Below are positions 5,221-6,614 of a stretch of 6,614 nt of DNA, piece by piece. The stretch spans positions 1 to 6,614 of the forward strand of contig NZ_ANIJ01000037.1 of NCBI RefSeq assembly GCF_000347035.1, read 5' to 3'. Source of the DNA: Leptospira sp. B5-022 (GTDB taxonomy: Bacteria > Spirochaetota > Leptospiria > Leptospirales > Leptospiraceae). The translations under genes and the position numbers were made by a program. Positions within the stretch are counted from its first letter, which is position 1. Each line of letters opens with the position of its first letter. The notes beneath the pieces are model-generated. The model saw only the letters and a list, made by a program, of their open reading frames with translations, did not search any database and was not told the DNA's origin.

Positions 5221-5782
5221 GTAGTTGATGCTGCTACAATCTGCTAATTTTCTTCATTGATCCAACGAATTAGTAATTTCATCTATAGCTTCAATTATAC
5301 CTATTGCCAAATCTTTGTTTCGTTCACTTTCATTTGTCCTAATAGATACGATTTTAAAATCACCGATATGCTTATGATAAAACATTCTTACACGATTATC
5401 AAGATTTTCGCAATCAGCCTCATCTCCGTCGACCAATTCAGCACTAAAGGAGCATAGAATATCCGTCAAGATTTCAAGAGAACAATTTCTTGCTAATTCA
5501 GATTGCCCCTCAAAAGCTATTTGAAAAATGAAGGGTAATGCTTTCTCAATAGGCAGATAATAACTACCCGCATGATTATTTCCAATTGAATAAATTACCG
5601 AGTTATAGATAGTCCATTTCTCAGATTCAATTTCTATCTTTAGTAATTTTTCTATATAAAATGGAGGTTCAGTAGAATTATAACCATCTGGGCATTTAAA
5701 CCCATCCCAGTTAATTTCTTTCAAATTTTTCAGAAATAAATCAGTTTCTATCACAGTATATTTTTGCATCAATTACGCCTAA
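5072..5782 (-). mobile_element. Integron gene cassette 7: unknown 171-residue protein
   Basis: The cassette spans 711 bp with one gene. End repeats 5214-5231 and 5766-5783 match at 17 of 18 positions; the sole mismatch is the position-11 pair G5224 with T5773. The gene's ATG lies inside the right arm. Confidence 0.8.
5254..5769 (-). CDS. Hypothetical cytosolic protein, possibly HEAT-like
   Basis: I do not recognise this 171-residue protein with certainty. It is acidic, with no signal peptide or membrane segment. The middle part, VIYSIGNNHAGSYYLPIEKA (58-77), followed by helices LPFIFQIAFEGQ and LARNCSLEILTDILCSF (about 92-108), resembles small helical-repeat proteins that include polymorphic-toxin immunity proteins. 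That link is weak inference. I chose ATG at 5769 rather than the TTG one codon upstream. An AGG within the core box GTTAGGC lies 8 nt before this ATG and could act as a minimal Shine-Dalgarno sequence, so the recombination core may double as the ribosome binding site. There is no space for a private promoter between the attC and the start codon. Confidence 0.72.
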   Translation of the reverse strand: MQKYTVIETDLFLKNLKEINWDGFKCPDGYNSTEPPFYIEKLLKIEIESEKWTIYNSVIYSIGNNHAGSYYLPIEKALPFIFQIAFEGQSELARNCSLEILTDILCSFSAELVDGDEADCENLDNRVRMFYHKHIGDFKIVSIRTNESERNKDLAIGIIEAIDEITNSLDQ

Positions 5783-5916
5783 CGACCAAGGTGTTCCGAC
5801 GTTCGCAACGGCACGAGTTTGCGCATGCAAACGAAGTGACGGACGCGAATGTGGCGTAGCCCAAGCAAGGGTTGCGTAGCAAGCCCGCAGCGCTGCGGAA
5901 GCACCGAAAGTTATGC
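5777..5916 (-). repeat. attC site between 171-aa-protein and SH3 cassettes
   Basis: On the plus strand the core boxes are GCCTAAC (5777-5783) and GTTATGC (5910-5916). It belongs to the short type: inner stem ACGTTCGC/GCGAATGT and hairpin GTTTGC-gcat-GCAAAC. It also has the perfect palindrome CCGCAGCGCTGCGG (5885-5898) found in the sites at 808 and 5066, and the outer stem with extra G. Confidence 0.87.
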
Positions 5917-6516
5917 GTCGTCCAATTATTGTACTAAATTATTTCAAAAGACATTGTTCGCTATATTTTTGATAGTTAATTCGAACATCGTTATGATTTT
6001 GAAAATATCTTTTCCGATCTTCTAAATCGGGTGTCCAACCATAATCTAACATACTAGTCGGACCGCCACCCTCACACTCTTCGCCGCAATCACAATCTGG
6101 ATGATTTGGCGCCTTTGAACAACTTAATTTAGCAACATGCGCTTTACAAATCTTATAGCAACAAGATCGAGCTTTCTCAATAGAAACATAAAGTTTGTTT
6201 TTAAACTCGAAAGGTTTCAAAAATATGCTAAAAACAAAACCAATCTTATTCTGATAATTGACCTTTACCCATCTACCATCTTGGCCAGCAATATTTTCAT
6301 ATTTTGATTCGTATTGAAGAATGAACAATTCATCTTCATTTCTAAAAATATGAATTACTTTCGATTTTATAGAAGGCTTTTCCCGTAAATTAACACTTGT
6401 GCCATTTATCAGGAATTTCTCTTCTGCAAGTAGAGAAAAATTAAGGAATAAGCTTACCAAATAAACTGAAAAGAATATCTTATACATAAATAAATTCTCA
6501 ATTGGATGACGCATAA
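5783..6516 (-). mobile_element. Integron gene cassette 8: exported SH3 protein
   Basis: The cassette spans 734 bp with one gene. End repeats 5910-5927 and 6500-6517 match at 17 of 18 positions; the sole mismatch is the position-11 pair G5920 with T6507. Confidence 0.8.
5939..6487 (-). CDS. Exported SH3-domain protein with cysteine-rich tail
   Basis: The 182-residue protein starts with a signal peptide (MYKIFFSVYLVSLFLNFSLLA) likely cut after A21; no lipobox cysteine follows, so it is predicted soluble and exported. Residues about 26-92 form a bacterial SH3 (SH3_3) domain: the INGTSVNLREKPSIKSKVI opening, the GRWVKV core and the IGFVFSIFLKPFE end. Such domains often bind peptidoglycan or peptides. 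The C-terminal 75 residues hold eight cysteines (C109, C110, C114, C123, C132, C134, C138, C179), including a CDCGEEC cluster, suggesting disulfides or metal binding; I know no family for it. I chose ATG at 6487 because it places the signal peptide at the N-terminus. A longer in-frame start at 6514 would lie in the core box GTTATGC and add nine residues before it. Confidence 0.8.
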   Translation of the reverse strand: MYKIFFSVYLVSLFLNFSLLAEEKFLINGTSVNLREKPSIKSKVIHIFRNEDELFILQYESKYENIAGQDGRWVKVNYQNKIGFVFSIFLKPFEFKNKLYVSIEKARSCCYKICKAHVAKLSCSKAPNHPDCDCGEECEGGGPTSMLDYGWTPDLEDRKRYFQNHNDVRINYQKYSEQCLLK

Positions 6517-6614
6517 CGACCGAGGTGCTCCGACGTTTGCGATGGCACGAGTTTGCACATGCAAACGAAGTGACAGAAGCAAATGTGGCGAAGCCTGGAG
6601 CGAGGGTCGCGTAG
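6511..6614 (-). repeat. attC site, truncated by window edge
   Basis: The core box GCATAAC (6511-6517) is followed by the outer-stem arm GGTGCTCCG, the inner stem ACGTTTGC with GCAAATGT, and the hairpin GTTTGC-acat-GCAAAC. The third hairpin and the second core box lie beyond the window, so the array continues at higher coordinates. Confidence 0.82.

Noticed and set aside
5257..5457. Plus-strand ORF of 66 codons
   Set aside because: Antisense shadow of the 171-residue protein gene.
5885..5898. CCGCAGCGCTGCGG as an intrinsic terminator
   Set aside because: No T-run follows on either strand, and the palindrome is part of the attC body in several copies.
1..6614. CRISPR array
   Set aside because: Repeats are about 140-155 bp and imperfect, and they separate gene-sized units; no short regular spacers.
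1..6614. MITE or REP elements instead of attC sites
   Set aside because: No target-site duplications were seen. The GTTRRRY/RYYYAAC boxes, the extra base on one arm only, one gene per interval and uniform gene direction all fit integron attC. A MITE origin remains the main alternative if attC models fail to score these sites.

Overview
The window is a stretch of an integron cassette array, probably from a spirochaete of the genus Leptospira. The coding sequence is AT-rich, and one toxin-antitoxin pair strongly resembles the ChpI/ChpK (MazEF-like) locus known from Leptospira. The genus call is inference from remembered protein similarity; no marker gene is present. Seven complete and two edge-truncated GC-rich repeats of about 140-155 bp separate small AT-rich units of 0.4-1.1 kb. 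Each repeat has the anatomy of an attC site: inverted core boxes (RYYYAAC ... GTTRRRY), an outer stem with one extrahelical G on one arm, and a long structured centre. The position of the extra base puts the conventional attC top strand on the minus strand, and all nine genes are also on the minus strand. The array therefore reads from high to low coordinates. No integrase, attI or Pc promoter is in the window.

Layout from low to high coordinate: truncated attC (1-121); chpI/chpK toxin-antitoxin cassette (antitoxin 460-708, MazF-like toxin 132-473) with its own promoter and palindromic operator; attC; DUF2971 protein cassette (969-1871); attC; stand-alone PIN-domain protein (2048-2911); attC; three-helix membrane protein (3114-3677); attC; toxin-antitoxin cassette in toxin-first order (PIN toxin 4124-4564, ribbon-helix-helix antitoxin 3871-4134); attC; a cassette with no convincing gene (about 4795-5065); attC; unrecognised cytosolic protein (5254-5769); attC; exported SH3-domain, cysteine-rich protein (5939-6487); truncated attC (6511-6614). 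This is the usual content of sedentary chromosomal arrays: toxin-antitoxin pairs, which can stabilise an array, among small proteins of unknown or possibly defensive function.

The most unusual observation is at the cassette ends. In all eight cassettes the two ends match as inverted repeats well beyond the 7-bp core box, for 15-23 bp. The sequence differs from cassette to cassette but matches within each one. Every pair carries one imperfection of the same kind, about 11-12 bases in: G at the attC-proximal end and T at the opposite end on the plus strand. This gives a G-T wobble on the plus strand and an A-C mismatch on the minus strand. A stem inside every complete attC has the same G-T/A-C asymmetry. 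The plus strand is the inferred attC bottom strand, which integron integrases use, so these wobbles could help select that strand. In an excised cassette circle the two ends would become adjacent and lengthen the attC stem. I know of no description of this feature, but I could not search for one.
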